From VGKP01 sp964578345 (lineage in GTDB: Archaea > Nanobdellota > Nanobdellia > Pacearchaeales > GW2011-AR1), in assembly GCA_964578345.1 (NCBI GenBank), contig CAZOCP010000001.1, forward strand, positions 1-64,000: a stretch of 64,000 bases of DNA, in the 5' to 3' direction. Positions 41,375 to 50,660 of the stretch are shown here, in pieces. Each line of letters starts with the position of its first letter. Positions within the stretch are counted from its first letter, which is position 1. Below the pieces are notes generated by a model. It was given only the letters and a program-made list of their open reading frames with translations. It searched no databases and was not told where the DNA came from. The position numbers and the translations under genes were made by a program.

Positions 41375-42589
41375 ATGAAGATAATCGCAGACTTGCAAAT
41401 ACATTCTAGATTCGCGAGAGCGACAAGCAAGAATATAACTCTTGACAATTTGGAGAAATATGCAAGGATAAAGGGTGTTGATTTACTAGGAACGGGGGAT
41501 TTTCAGCATCCTTTATGGAATAAAGAAATTAAAGAGAATTTAAAAGAGGACGATAAAGGAATTTTATGGAGTAAAACCGGATTTCCTTTTCTTTGGCAAA
41601 CAGAGATAAGTTTGATGTTTTCTCAGGGCGAGAAAAAAAGGGCAGTGCACTTGCTGGTTTTCGCTCCTAATAAAACAATTGCAGATAAAATTATTAATTA
41701 TCTAAGTAGTAAAGGAAGAATTGATTATGATGGCCGGCCGATTTTTGGTATCTCTTGCAAGCAATTTGTGCGCGATCTGAAAGAAATTGAAGATAGAATT
41801 GAAATTATTCCCGCACACGCTTTCACGCCGTGGTTTGGCTTATATGGAAGCGACAGCGGATTTGATTCTCTGCAGGAATGTTTTGAAGAAGAAGCAAAGC
41901 ATATTTATGCTATTGAATCGGGAATGAGCGCAGACCCGCCCATGATTTGGCGTTTAAAGGAAAAAGTAAATATTGTTAGTTTTAGCGATGCACATAGTTT
42001 TTGGCCTTGGAGATTAGGGAGAGAAGCAACAATTTTTGAAATTTCAGAAATTTCATATGAAAATATTATTAAAGCAATTAGGATTGGAGATGGAATTGTT
42101 GGAACTATTGAAACCCCCCCAAAATATGGAAAATATCATTGGGATGGGCATAGAAACTGCAATTTTTCTTGTTCCCCTTTAGAAACTAAAAAATTTAATG
42201 GAAAATGCCCTACATGTGGAAATACGCTGACAATCGGAGTGGAAAATAGAATAGATGCAATTGCAAAGGAAAAAGAGGGATATAAGCCATCCAACGCCAT
42301 ACATTTTTATTCTTTACTGCCTCTGCATGAGCTTATAGCATCAGCATATAGTACTTCTATAACATCTAAACTATGCTGGAAAATATATAATGAAATTATT
42401 TTAAGTCTAGGCAATGAATTTACAGCGCTTCTTGAAGCGAAAAAAGAAAAACTATTTTCTCTTAAATTAAGCAACTTGCTTATTGAAATTATTCTTCTTA
42501 GCCGAAGAGGAAAGTTAGCGGTTAATCCAGGATTTGATGGAGAATATGGAACCATTAAGCTACCTGAACAACAGGTAAAACTTTTTTGA
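41375..42589 (+). CDS. Endonuclease Q (EndoQ)
   Basis: A 404-residue PHP-domain repair nuclease that cuts 5' of deaminated bases (uracil, hypoxanthine). The start ADLQIHSRFARATSKNITLD carries the metal-binding HxH-type motif; GTGDFQHP, IPAHAFTPWFG and FSDAHS supply further ligands. A zinc ribbon (CNFSCS...KCPTCG, about residues 262-290) matches archaeal EndoQ. Length normal. ATTTGTATATAATC just upstream is a TATA. Its 3' end overlaps nop10 by 35 bp. Confidence 0.9.
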   Translation: MKIIADLQIHSRFARATSKNITLDNLEKYARIKGVDLLGTGDFQHPLWNKEIKENLKEDDKGILWSKTGFPFLWQTEISLMFSQGEKKRAVHLLVFAPNKTIADKIINYLSSKGRIDYDGRPIFGISCKQFVRDLKEIEDRIEIIPAHAFTPWFGLYGSDSGFDSLQECFEEEAKHIYAIESGMSADPPMIWRLKEKVNIVSFSDAHSFWPWRLGREATIFEISEISYENIIKAIRIGDGIVGTIETPPKYGKYHWDGHRNCNFSCSPLETKKFNGKCPTCGNTLTIGVENRIDAIAKEKEGYKPSNAIHFYSLLPLHELIASAYSTSITSKLCWKIYNEIILSLGNEFTALLEAKKEKLFSLKLSNLLIEIILLSRRGKLAVNPGFDGEYGTIKLPEQQVKLF

Positions 42590-42698
42590 TTTTTATAAAT
42601 TTATAATGCGCGTCTTTTGTTAAACTATTGCAGTTAGGGCATTTATCCTCGAGCGTATAAATTGCAGGAAAGTGAAAAAGGCATTTGCGGAGCTTCAT
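42555..42698 (-). CDS. nop10: RNA-protein complex protein Nop10
   Basis: A 47-residue protein begins MKLRKC and continues IYTLEDKCPNCNSLTKDAHY. It is the H/ACA-box small nucleolar RNP subunit Nop10, needed for pseudouridylation of rRNA. ATG 42698 overlaps the aIF2alpha stop (ATGA), the usual archaeal order eS27-aIF2alpha-Nop10. The first zinc cysteine pair is incomplete: only one Cys (position 6) precedes CPNC. Overlaps the convergent EndoQ end. Confidence 0.85.
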   Translation of the reverse strand: MKLRKCLFHFPAIYTLEDKCPNCNSLTKDAHYKFIKIKKVLPVVQVA

Positions 42699-43393
42699 TT
42701 TTCTTTAATTTCAAAGAGAATTTTTTTCTCCTTTGCTCTTTTTTCTATTGTTTGAAGAGCGAGATCTATTTTATTATTGGCTTCTTTAAACTCTTTTGCA
42801 GACATGGTTATTGAAAATCGGGACGATCCTAAGTAGCGGATATCTTCACTCGATGATGCAAGTATTTCTTTTATTTCCAAGACTCCTTCATTAGACATAG
42901 ATTTTAAAATGAATATCTTTTTCGCCTGTTTTTCCTTTTCTTTTTTTTCAGAGAGCATCTGCGCAATTTTTTTTGCTTCATTTTTTTTCATAAATTGCTC
43001 GAGAAGCGAGCTATTATCTCTCGCCATCTCTATAAAAATTGAGATATCATATTTCTTTTTTATTTCCTCAATTATTATATCTGGGAGTTCTATTTCTGTT
43101 TTCAGCAGGCTGGTAAAATTTTTTTCTTTTCTATATCTTTCTTCAGAATCTTTTTTTTCTTTAGCAGTAACTCTTCTTAGGCTTAGCTGGGGATTTCCTC
43201 CAACAATCTTCATAACTTTGCATACTATTTTTTTATTTGGGGCCACGTATTCTCTTAGATTTCTTATTCTTCCTGCTGCAACTTCAGACATCTGTATACT
43301 GCCTTCGCCATTTCCTTCTATCCCTACAAAAACAGCAGTTCCTTCAATTTTTTTGACTGTACACATTACAATGTCTTCTTCTTTTAGCTCCAT
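42695..43393 (-). CDS. eif2a: Translation initiation factor aIF2 alpha
   Basis: A 232-residue subunit of aIF2, which delivers initiator tRNA to the small subunit. The N-terminal S1 domain is MELKEEDIVMCTVKKIEGTA...GEGSIQMSE, followed by a helical domain and the C-terminal alpha-beta domain. Starts at ATG 43393, 4 nt after AAGGAGG, overlapping the end of eS27; the frame upstream overlaps eS27. Slightly shorter than typical archaeal homologues (about 260). Confidence 0.9.
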   Translation of the reverse strand: MELKEEDIVMCTVKKIEGTAVFVGIEGNGEGSIQMSEVAAGRIRNLREYVAPNKKIVCKVMKIVGGNPQLSLRRVTAKEKKDSEERYRKEKNFTSLLKTEIELPDIIIEEIKKKYDISIFIEMARDNSSLLEQFMKKNEAKKIAQMLSEKKEKEKQAKKIFILKSMSNEGVLEIKEILASSSEDIRYLGSSRFSITMSAKEFKEANNKIDLALQTIEKRAKEKKILFEIKEK

Positions 43394-43566
43394 AAAACCT
43401 CCTTTACAAGCGCTCTGACTTTTGCTTTTCCCCCTTGAGTTTTTAACAGTAAATAATTGCACTGCCGGCATTTTACCTTAAGAGATGCGTTGCCAAATGT
43501 TATCTGTTTTCTTGAACATCTTGGGCAAACCAACTTCAAAAATTTGCTAGTTATCTTTTTGTCCAT
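43384..43566 (-). CDS. rps27e: Ribosomal protein eS27
   Basis: A 60-residue zinc-ribbon protein of the small subunit: CPRC (about residues 14-17) and CRQC (about 33-36) with the FGNASLKVKC connecting strand. First gene of the eS27-aIF2alpha-Nop10 operon. Confidence 0.92.
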   Translation of the reverse strand: MDKKITSKFLKLVCPRCSRKQITFGNASLKVKCRQCNYLLLKTQGGKAKVRALVKEVLWS

Positions 43567-43623
43567 TAAAAATACTGCTTATCTTATCTTTTAAACTTTT
43601 ACTATCAAAAAAACGATGTGCCA

Positions 43624-43769
43624 CCTCGCCTTAAAGGGCGAGGTTTGTGATAGGCACTCGTTTCATCAAGGACGAAGTCCTTGAGTGTCATCGAGAATCG
43701 GAGATTCTCGAGATTTGGATGCTCAGGAATGCAGCGCCCTAAGGGGCGCGGTTTTCACCGCATTCCTGA
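43624..43769. repeat. Cluster of four dispersed-family hairpins
   Basis: In order: CCTCGCC/GGCGAGG (43624-43643); TCAAGGAC-GAA-GTCCTTGA (43666-43684); TCGAGAATC-GGA-GATTCTCGA (43691-43711); and TCAGGAATGC/GCATTCCTGA (43723-43769) enclosing GCGCCC/GGGCGC. All stems are perfect. The 18 nt at 43649-43666 recur in inverse orientation at 58440-58457. It lies between recJ and eS27, both on the minus strand. Confidence 0.8.
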
Positions 43770-43858
43770 CATGAATAACTACATGGTTTAGATAACTTGA
43801 TTTTGGCAGTTATCCATTAGAGAACTGCGTGCAAATGTCATGCAACTAAGGCAGTTCT

Positions 43859-45166
43859 CTATAATCCCTGTTCTAGAACTTTCTGTAGCTCTACAATAAA
43901 CTGTGTTTCGCATTTTTTAGATATCAAGCATCCCGCAGCATTTTGATGCCCGCCGACTTCCCCGCCCAGCTGCACTACGACTTGATTAAGAATCTCTCGG
44001 ACATTTCTTCCTTCTTTACCAACAATTCTAGCAGAAACTTTTATCTTATCTTCATTGTACGCTAAAGCGACTATTATCGTTCCTTCTGCATATTTAGGGG
44101 AATGCGACATAATTGATGCAACAGTGCCGATTATAGTGTCTTTGATATAATCTTTTGCATTAATTATAGCATAGTTTTTTCCTAGAATTTTTTCAGCTTC
44201 AGTTACATGCTTGAGTGCGGCAACTAAATTTTGTTTGTATTCTATATATATCCTTTCAGCTTCATCTTTGCATTTTTTATTGCCTAAACAGAATCCTAAA
44301 GCTACTCTTGGGTGTTCCATTCTACTGCAAGCGTTTATGAGAGCTGAAAATTCTCTCGCGTCTTCCTGCCTGTTAAAGGCTTTTATTAGGTAAAGATTCC
44401 CTATTAAGTCATGATGGTTTTTTTCACCCATGCTTCTCAGCATTACTGCCGTGCTTAAGTTTGTCATTTCTTCTTCTGTAAGCTCAGCGAGAGTTTTATA
44501 CTTTCCATCTGTTTTCTGTATATTTGCTTCCCTCAAAAGTTCAAGAACTCCGCGATAAGACCCCGTAACTCCTGGAATGAAAGTATTTGTCGAATATTCA
44601 AGCGCCTTGTCTAATGAACGTGAGGAGGGATATATTAACAGGCCTTTTTTAATAATTGTTTCAGCATCTTTAAGTATTTCATCGTAAATTTTGTTTATAT
44701 TTTTTTCCAGTGAATCCCCGACCATTCCTATAACTGCCAGATAGGCAAGGTCCTTGTTCTGTTCAGAAAGAGATTTTGCGAATAAGTATGATATAGCCGA
44801 GCCTGAAATCTGTTCGTGTTTTTCCAAATGAGGGTTAATCATCATTACATTAGCAGGAATATCTTGAATAATTTCATGATGATCAAAAACAAATATTTCT
44901 GTTTTTTTGTCTTTTAAATAACTCAGGCTTCCAGATGCCAAATCCAGGAAAATTAAGCAATGGTTTTCAGGCAGCTCTTTTAATAGTTCTTCGTCCAATC
45001 CCTTTACTATACGAAGATGAAATTTCTTGTTTTGTCTTTGTAATGCTCTTGCAAATATTGCTGCCGCAGTAATCCCATCCGTATCGTGATGGCTGATTAT
45101 TGTCAACGGCTTCAGCTTGCTTGCTTCGCTGATTCTCTCTATTGCTTTTTTTATTATTTCGCGCAT
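43859..45166 (-). CDS. RecJ-like DHH phosphoesterase
   Basis: A 435-residue single-strand nuclease. Motif I HHDTDG (residues 26-31), motif III FDHHE (near 97), and the C-terminal DHHA1 with GGEVGGHQNAAGC. Such archaeal RecJ/GAN proteins associate with the CMG replisome and repair. It follows uS15 by 8 bp, a common archaeal pairing. Confidence 0.9.
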   Translation of the reverse strand: MREIIKKAIERISEASKLKPLTIISHHDTDGITAAAIFARALQRQNKKFHLRIVKGLDEELLKELPENHCLIFLDLASGSLSYLKDKKTEIFVFDHHEIIQDIPANVMMINPHLEKHEQISGSAISYLFAKSLSEQNKDLAYLAVIGMVGDSLEKNINKIYDEILKDAETIIKKGLLIYPSSRSLDKALEYSTNTFIPGVTGSYRGVLELLREANIQKTDGKYKTLAELTEEEMTNLSTAVMLRSMGEKNHHDLIGNLYLIKAFNRQEDAREFSALINACSRMEHPRVALGFCLGNKKCKDEAERIYIEYKQNLVAALKHVTEAEKILGKNYAIINAKDYIKDTIIGTVASIMSHSPKYAEGTIIVALAYNEDKIKVSARIVGKEGRNVREILNQVVVQLGGEVGGHQNAAGCLISKKCETQFIVELQKVLEQGL

Positions 45167-45174
45167 CCTCTTTT

Positions 45175-45501
45175 TTATTGACTAAGACTATGAATTACCC
45201 ACTGTTTTTTATTCAAAGATCTTTTTGCAGGATAATCATGTTTATTCAGTTTAATATGCTTTTCCAGCTTTTCTATCTTACCCTGGACGCCTTTTTTCTC
45301 CGGAACGATTTCTTCTTTTGCTTCTTTAATAATTTTACTTATTCTTTTTCCTATTAATTTTTTAGTTTTTGGAATGCCGTATTTGTCTCTTAATATCAAC
45401 CCTATTTTCTCAGGAGTATTGCTTTTCTTATGAAGTTCTATTATTAGACTTTCTATTTCTTTCGGTTTTTTATCGCTCCATTCTATCTTGCTTTCTACCA
45501 T
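45175..45501 (-). CDS. rps15: Ribosomal protein uS15, C-terminally shortened
   Basis: A 108-residue small-subunit protein. SDKKPKEIESLIIELHKKSN and IGLILRDKYGIP are characteristic of archaeal uS15. It ends in LNKKQWVIHSLSQ, where homologues continue with a helix ending in RLVKYYK, so about 15-40 C-terminal residues are missing. No frameshift that restores the end is evident. Confidence 0.85.
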   Translation of the reverse strand: MVESKIEWSDKKPKEIESLIIELHKKSNTPEKIGLILRDKYGIPKTKKLIGKRISKIIKEAKEEIVPEKKGVQGKIEKLEKHIKLNKHDYPAKRSLNKKQWVIHSLSQ

Positions 45502-45666
45502 ATATTTTTGCAGTATAGATGTCTTAAAAAGCTTGTGGTTTTTTGAAGCGAGGATTCGGAAGCTTTAAAAAGCTTTTTTGCTGAGCCATATTGCTTGAAT
45601 CTAAGCACAGACCCATCACTTTACTGGTCGGATATGGTGGCGAGCTTGAATTTTGACCTCAATATA

Positions 45667-45996
45667 ATGAAGTTACCAAAGGAAACTAGAAGATACTGTC
45701 CCTATTGCAGAAAACATACTGAACAGACAATTACAACTGCGAAACAGAAATCAAGATCTGCAGCTCATCCATTATCTAGAGGTTCGACTCCTCGTCTACA
45801 ATCTAGAGGATTAAGAGTTGGTTATGGAAATCAAGGACGCTATTCAAGAAAGAGTCCTAAAGACTGGAAGCGCAAGACTAAAGTTACTAAAAGAATTGGT
45901 ATTGTTTACAAATGCAAAACATGCGGAAAAATCAAAGGAATTAGAAAAGCCATACGCAGTTCAAGAATTGAAATAGGAGAAAAAGTATCAAAGTAA
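45667..45996 (+). CDS. rpl44e: Ribosomal protein eL44
   Basis: A 109-residue large-subunit protein, started at ATG 45667 (MKLPKETRRYCPYC). Zinc ligands CPYC at about residues 11-14 and CKTC near 84 enclose a basic loop rich in Ser, Arg and Gly. It is followed by eS1 with a 1-bp gap. Confidence 0.9.
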   Translation: MKLPKETRRYCPYCRKHTEQTITTAKQKSRSAAHPLSRGSTPRLQSRGLRVGYGNQGRYSRKSPKDWKRKTKVTKRIGIVYKCKTCGKIKGIRKAIRSSRIEIGEKVSK

Positions 45997-45997
45997 A

Positions 45998-46573
45998 ATG
46001 GTAGAGTCCAAGAAAATCCAGAAGAAAGCATTCTACGAAGTTAAAGCTCCATTAACTGCCGCGAAGATTTATTTATACGGTTCATCTCCTGCTTCTTTAA
46101 GCGAAAGAGTTGTTAAATTAGACTTAACTCGTAGTTTGAGAGGCAAGAGCTTTGTTCTTTGTCTTAAGACAAAACTGGCTGGCGAAAATCTTGAGGCAGA
46201 ACCTTTAAGTCTTGAAATTGCGGGCTCTTATATAAGAAGAATGATGCATAAGGGAGCAGATTATGTCGAAGATTCTTTTTCTGCAGATTGCAGGGATTCT
46301 TCAGTTATTGTCAAGCCTTTTTTAATTACGCGCAAAAAAGTCTCGCGCATTGTACGCAATGCTTTAAGAACTGCTGCACGAAAACATTTAGAAGCATATT
46401 TAAAAACAAGAACAACATTGGACGTTTTTACTGAAATAACCTCAAATAAAACTCAAAGGGAGCTTTCTCTTAAATTAAAGAAAATTTATCCTTTGTCTTT
46501 CTGTGAAATAAGAGTGTTTAAGAAAATTTTTAATACGGGAGAACAAACTGCGGCCGTCAAAAATCTTTTATGA
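45998..46573 (+). CDS. rps3ae: Ribosomal protein eS1 (S3Ae)
   Basis: A 191-residue small-subunit protein. Recognisable elements are KKAFYEVKAPLTAAKIYLYG at the N-terminus and SYIRRMMHKGADYVEDSF in the middle. The stop overlaps the start of the following gene by 4 nt. Confidence 0.9.
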   Translation: MVESKKIQKKAFYEVKAPLTAAKIYLYGSSPASLSERVVKLDLTRSLRGKSFVLCLKTKLAGENLEAEPLSLEIAGSYIRRMMHKGADYVEDSFSADCRDSSVIVKPFLITRKKVSRIVRNALRTAARKHLEAYLKTRTTLDVFTEITSNKTQRELSLKLKKIYPLSFCEIRVFKKIFNTGEQTAAVKNLL

Positions 46574-46848
46574 ACACTATTTTTATTTTGAGCATCTTCG
46601 TGAGCATTTTTTCACTGGCACTTGTACTTGTCGGCATACCGGCACAAATTGTAAAAAATTATCGGGAGAAGCGCTCAGGTCAACCACTTCTGACCATATT
46701 GATTGCCCTCGGATTTTACGCCTCACAGATTGCCTTTTTCATTTTTACTAATGCATACCTTCCTCTTATTTCTTTCGCAGTCGGAATTATTATATGGGGT
46801 GTTGTGTTAGTTCAGTATTTTCTTTACCATAAAAATCTTAGGCAATGA
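46570..46848 (+). CDS. SemiSWEET-like membrane protein
   Basis: A 92-residue protein with three hydrophobic helices and GIPAQIVKNYREKRSGQPLL, the P-x-Q loop of SemiSWEET/PQ-loop sugar transporters, which work as dimers. Several codons (CGG, CGC) and third-position G/C differ from the ribosomal genes before it, so transfer is possible. Overlaps eS1 by 4 nt. Confidence 0.6.
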   Translation: MNTIFILSIFVSIFSLALVLVGIPAQIVKNYREKRSGQPLLTILIALGFYASQIAFFIFTNAYLPLISFAVGIIIWGVVLVQYFLYHKNLRQ

Positions 46849-46872
46849 GTTTATAAAAGAATTTTGATGCGC

Positions 46873-46893
46873 TCAGGAATCTTCGATTCCTGA
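46873..46893. repeat. 9-bp hairpin of the dispersed family
   Basis: TCAGGAATC-TTC-GATTCCTGA, perfect stem with 3-nt loop, between the SemiSWEET gene and tRNA-Gln. Confidence 0.8.
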
Positions 46894-46931
46894 CGTTTTG
46901 ATAAAAAATAGATAATTTATTTTTTGCAAGA

Positions 46932-47004
46932 TAGCCCTGCCCGGATTCGAACCGGGGTCGCGGGCGCCAAAGGCCCGCATCCTTGACCGCTAGACTACAG
47001 GGCT
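46932..47004 (-). tRNA. tRNA-Gln(TTG)
   Basis: A 73-nt cloverleaf: acceptor AGCCCTG/CAGGGCT, anticodon stem CGGGC/GCCCG with loop CTTTGGC (anticodon TTG, Gln), T arm CCGGG-TTCGAAT-CCGGG... typical. The A1-U72 pair is the archaeal identity feature used by GatDE amidotransferase. TTTATAAG at 47028-47035 is the TATA at about -27. No intron. Confidence 0.9.
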
Positions 47005-47219
47005 TCTATTTACTTAGGCAAATAAATCTTTATAAGGATTTGTTTTTACCATTTTCATATTAGATTAATCCTCTTTTCTATAATCTTATTAATCATATTA
47101 TCAGGAACTCTATAAACGTTGATGAAAATACAATTAAGATAGAAGAGTATTATACTCTATTTAAGTAAAAAGACTTTAAAAATCTTTTTTGCTACTCATA
47201 ACTCTAAATCAAGAGGTAA

Positions 47220-50200
47220 TCAAAACCATTTGCCAAGAACCTCCTGTCTCTCTTTCTCCCTTCCAAATATACTCTGAATATATTTTTGAGTCAGCTCAAG
47301 ACTCTCAAGCAAGTACGGACTAACTTTATATTTTTTAGCCAAGTCAAGAGCTGGAAGCAAATATTTTAAAATACTTCCTTCTGAAACAGTAAAAATAAGC
47401 TTTCCTCCGCATCTTGTACATTTCCCCGTTAAAGGGGGTCTTCTAAATTTTTCATTGCAACCAACACATCTAAAAACTTGCTGTGAAAATTTTCTAAGAT
47501 TTCCTCGTATATCTCTAATAAAATGCCTTTCAATTATCAATCTCGAAACATCCCTTACATCTACTGCCCTCAACTTACCGCATAAGTTCATCATAGAATC
47601 AACTTTGTCCTGCATGGCGGGCAAAGTCTTGTAAACTGAACATAATGGCCCAGCATTAATATTTGAAGTATCATAAGAAAACCATAATTCTTCAAACTCT
47701 TTATTTGTTCCGAGTCTGCCTCTTACTTGCTCCATTTTAATTTCAAAAGGAGAAGAATGTCTTTCGGCAGCTTCATAAAGAGCCAAAGGAATTTTTTTTG
47801 AAACATCAACATCAAATATCATATCATCAACCTCATTCGCTCGAATTCTCATATTTAAAACAAGTGGGGCGTCTTGAGTGCCTCCTCTATGCGAAGGCAA
47901 AAACTTGCGTGAAAAATTTAATAATAAATCCATTAAAAGCATTACTGCTGCTTCATCTCCATCGCAATCTCTCCTCATTGCGGCATGAATATAAGGAGAA
48001 GCTAATAAAGCCTGTGTTTGTGAAAACCCTATTAACCTGCCTGCTACCGCGGCAGAAGTATGTGGAGACATACAAGCAAACAAACAGCCTACCAAGTCTT
48101 CTCGTTTAGAAGCGTTAAAAAACCTATTCAGATTATATAGTTTTTCTAACTCATCATCAATAAACCTGGCGACTGATAAAAAAACAGCGTCTGCTCTTTC
48201 ATCTGGAGTAACAGGACAAGATGGTAAGATAATATCGTGAGGGTAAATCTCCAATATCTGATCGTCTCTCTCAAGCTCCTTTCCATAAATATCAGAAGTA
48301 TAGCCCATGTTCTTCAGCTTTGAAATGCTCGTCCCAATCTCACAGGGTTTAAAATGAGTCAGGGGCATCTCAGTCATATCGTATCTGATTGTTCCATCTT
48401 TGTTTACATTAAGATTGTGTTTTGCTCTGAGTAACCCTTTAGATAAATGCTCGCAATTATGGTCTTTGTTGCTGGTTCCTCTAACTCCTTTAACAATAAA
48501 GCTTATTTCCTCTTCTCTAAGTCCAATTTTCTTTCTAGCTGAAGTGTAGTATGAAAAGACATCAATGTGGTTATTGTGATATGATTTCGAAAATCCATGT
48601 TCTTTGCACGTTTCAAATGAAAAAGAATCGCATGAAGAACAGTAGTATCTCAATATGCATTCTTGTCTGCACTTCTCGCAAAAAGGATAAACTGAATCAA
48701 TTGAGCAGTTTCTGCAGAAATACAGGGGAAACTCTGCCTTAACTCCTCCTTCCTCTATAGCAGACAAAAGGCTTCTCATTCTTCCTCCTTCCTCTCCTAC
48801 AGGAAAAAGAACATGCGGACTTCCTACAAGCTTGCGCAATTTAGCTTTCTCTGGTCTGCCCATTCTCGCGCCTATAAATGTGCCTGATTTATCTTTTATT
48901 TTAACAGGACAAAGTTCATTAATAATATCTAATACCGGCTTATTGGATATTCTAACAGAAATGGTATCTATGTTTTTTTCTAATAAAGAATAATCAAGAA
49001 TACCTAAATTAAACAGTAGCGCTTTGGTATTTTTTTCAGAAAGAACAACATTCTCAATGCTCAGGCTATGCTCACACCCTATAATTTCAAGTGCCCTTTT
49101 TCCTTTAGAAAATCTCTCTTTATCTTGGCGCGTAAAGGGTAGCACAAGACTCTTTTCTCTAACTTCTCCATGTGCAATCCAGTCTAATAAAGCAAGAAAA
49201 TCTTCATAAGAAATTTCCCTCCAATAGTAAATAAAAGAAGGGTGAAGAGGAACTTTATATTTTTCTGACATAATCAGAGCATCAGAAAAAACAGGAAACA
49301 TTTCACTATTCCCTCCTGCAGCCATTAGCTCTTCCAGCCAATACTGCTCAATATAGCCTGCCTCCTCTAACGGATGATTCCTATTTAAAAAATCTCCATA
49401 AGGAACTAGCAAATCTCCCAAATAAATAATCTCAATAATCTGTGGGTATATCTTCAAAGTCTCGTTATGGTCTTTAAGAATTCTAACGGCCCCGTCTAAT
49501 AATTTAACTATCGGACCGTCTATGTTATCACAGATTGCGATTGTACATCCTTTTGTAGGTTTCTCGATTTTCAACTGTGTCCCGACTGCAATAAACCCTT
49601 GGGTAACCGCCATTGTCGCAGGATGAAGCGCAAGAGTAGAGTATCCTGTATTTCGGCATCTGCCATACCTCAAACGAAAAGCTCCAGACCTAGAAGGGTG
49701 CGCAAAAACCGGCCTTCCGGCAACTAAATCTTGAATGTATGTGGCTCCAGAACGCTGGCCTCCTGCCTCCCTCTCTTTAATTTTCTTTTGTAGTTTAACA
49801 AACTCTTCCAGCCAATCCCACCCGGATAAATTAAATCCTTTTTGTTTTAATTTTATTATTCTCCCTAAAACCTTCGGCGCCTTCTGTGCAAGGCCTTCTC
49901 CAATAACTAAAGCAAATCCGCTCCTAATAAAATTAGTCTCTATTCGCGGAAGATCTTTATAATTATAAACTTCTTTGTCCTCGCTAGGGTCTCCGGTTAA
50001 TTGAACAGGCAAATTTTGCATAAGAAACTCCAGTTCTTTTTCAGAAGGAAGATACTGTAAATTTGTAATGCGCTCGTGGTATTCATAGCACTCGTGAATT
50101 CCTCGTTTGATTTCGTCATCTGTGGGGTCGTAAAGAGCATATCCAAAAATTTCACGAAGGTAATCAATAATAACTAAAGAAAAAGCAGCCTCGGTCCCCC

Positions 50201-50660
50201 CTGCCGATCTAATTGGCCCCGAATAATATGGAGCAAAAAAATCTTCTCCTTTAGAAGTCTTCTTTAATTTAAGTTGTATAAATCCCTCAATAGGAGAAGA
50301 AACATACCCTAAAGTCAAATATCCTATTGCAACTCTGATTCCCGCCTCAATTGCTTCTAAATGACTTTGGAATTTACAAAACTTTTCTTTTGCAATTTCC
50401 TCTGCAATCTTCAATGCAACAGCAGGGTCAAGAGAGCCGTATTGTTTCTCTAATTCAAAAATTCTTCGGATAATTCCTTGGTCAATAATCTGAGGGTATA
50501 AAACTGAAACTAATCCGACGACTCTTTCTGCCAAAGAATTAGCTAGGGGAACTTCAACATCGCTCACAGGGTCGTATCCCTTCTTTTTTGCCTCCTTTGC
50601 TATAGTATAACATATTTGAACATTGTCTTCAATAGAAGAAAAATGATGATTAATATGCAC
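47220..50660 (-). CDS. polC: DNA polymerase D large subunit (DP2)
   Basis: An 1146-residue catalytic subunit of PolD, the family D replicative polymerase. The catalytic region reads RRDCDGDEAAV (about residue 890) within a two-barrel fold resembling RNA polymerase; SRSGAFRLRYGRCRNTG and RMGRPEKAKLRKL are further signatures. Zinc sites include CRNCSID and the C-terminal CVGCNEKF/CTRCGGK. No intein. It overlaps the DP1 gene by 11 bp. Confidence 0.97.
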   Translation of the reverse strand: MHINHHFSSIEDNVQICYTIAKEAKKKGYDPVSDVEVPLANSLAERVVGLVSVLYPQIIDQGIIRRIFELEKQYGSLDPAVALKIAEEIAKEKFCKFQSHLEAIEAGIRVAIGYLTLGYVSSPIEGFIQLKLKKTSKGEDFFAPYYSGPIRSAGGTEAAFSLVIIDYLREIFGYALYDPTDDEIKRGIHECYEYHERITNLQYLPSEKELEFLMQNLPVQLTGDPSEDKEVYNYKDLPRIETNFIRSGFALVIGEGLAQKAPKVLGRIIKLKQKGFNLSGWDWLEEFVKLQKKIKEREAGGQRSGATYIQDLVAGRPVFAHPSRSGAFRLRYGRCRNTGYSTLALHPATMAVTQGFIAVGTQLKIEKPTKGCTIAICDNIDGPIVKLLDGAVRILKDHNETLKIYPQIIEIIYLGDLLVPYGDFLNRNHPLEEAGYIEQYWLEELMAAGGNSEMFPVFSDALIMSEKYKVPLHPSFIYYWREISYEDFLALLDWIAHGEVREKSLVLPFTRQDKERFSKGKRALEIIGCEHSLSIENVVLSEKNTKALLFNLGILDYSLLEKNIDTISVRISNKPVLDIINELCPVKIKDKSGTFIGARMGRPEKAKLRKLVGSPHVLFPVGEEGGRMRSLLSAIEEGGVKAEFPLYFCRNCSIDSVYPFCEKCRQECILRYYCSSCDSFSFETCKEHGFSKSYHNNHIDVFSYYTSARKKIGLREEEISFIVKGVRGTSNKDHNCEHLSKGLLRAKHNLNVNKDGTIRYDMTEMPLTHFKPCEIGTSISKLKNMGYTSDIYGKELERDDQILEIYPHDIILPSCPVTPDERADAVFLSVARFIDDELEKLYNLNRFFNASKREDLVGCLFACMSPHTSAAVAGRLIGFSQTQALLASPYIHAAMRRDCDGDEAAVMLLMDLLLNFSRKFLPSHRGGTQDAPLVLNMRIRANEVDDMIFDVDVSKKIPLALYEAAERHSSPFEIKMEQVRGRLGTNKEFEELWFSYDTSNINAGPLCSVYKTLPAMQDKVDSMMNLCGKLRAVDVRDVSRLIIERHFIRDIRGNLRKFSQQVFRCVGCNEKFRRPPLTGKCTRCGGKLIFTVSEGSILKYLLPALDLAKKYKVSPYLLESLELTQKYIQSIFGREKERQEVLGKWF

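Noticed and set aside
47220..50660. Possible intein in DP2
   Set aside because: Length and continuous polymerase motifs show no insertion.
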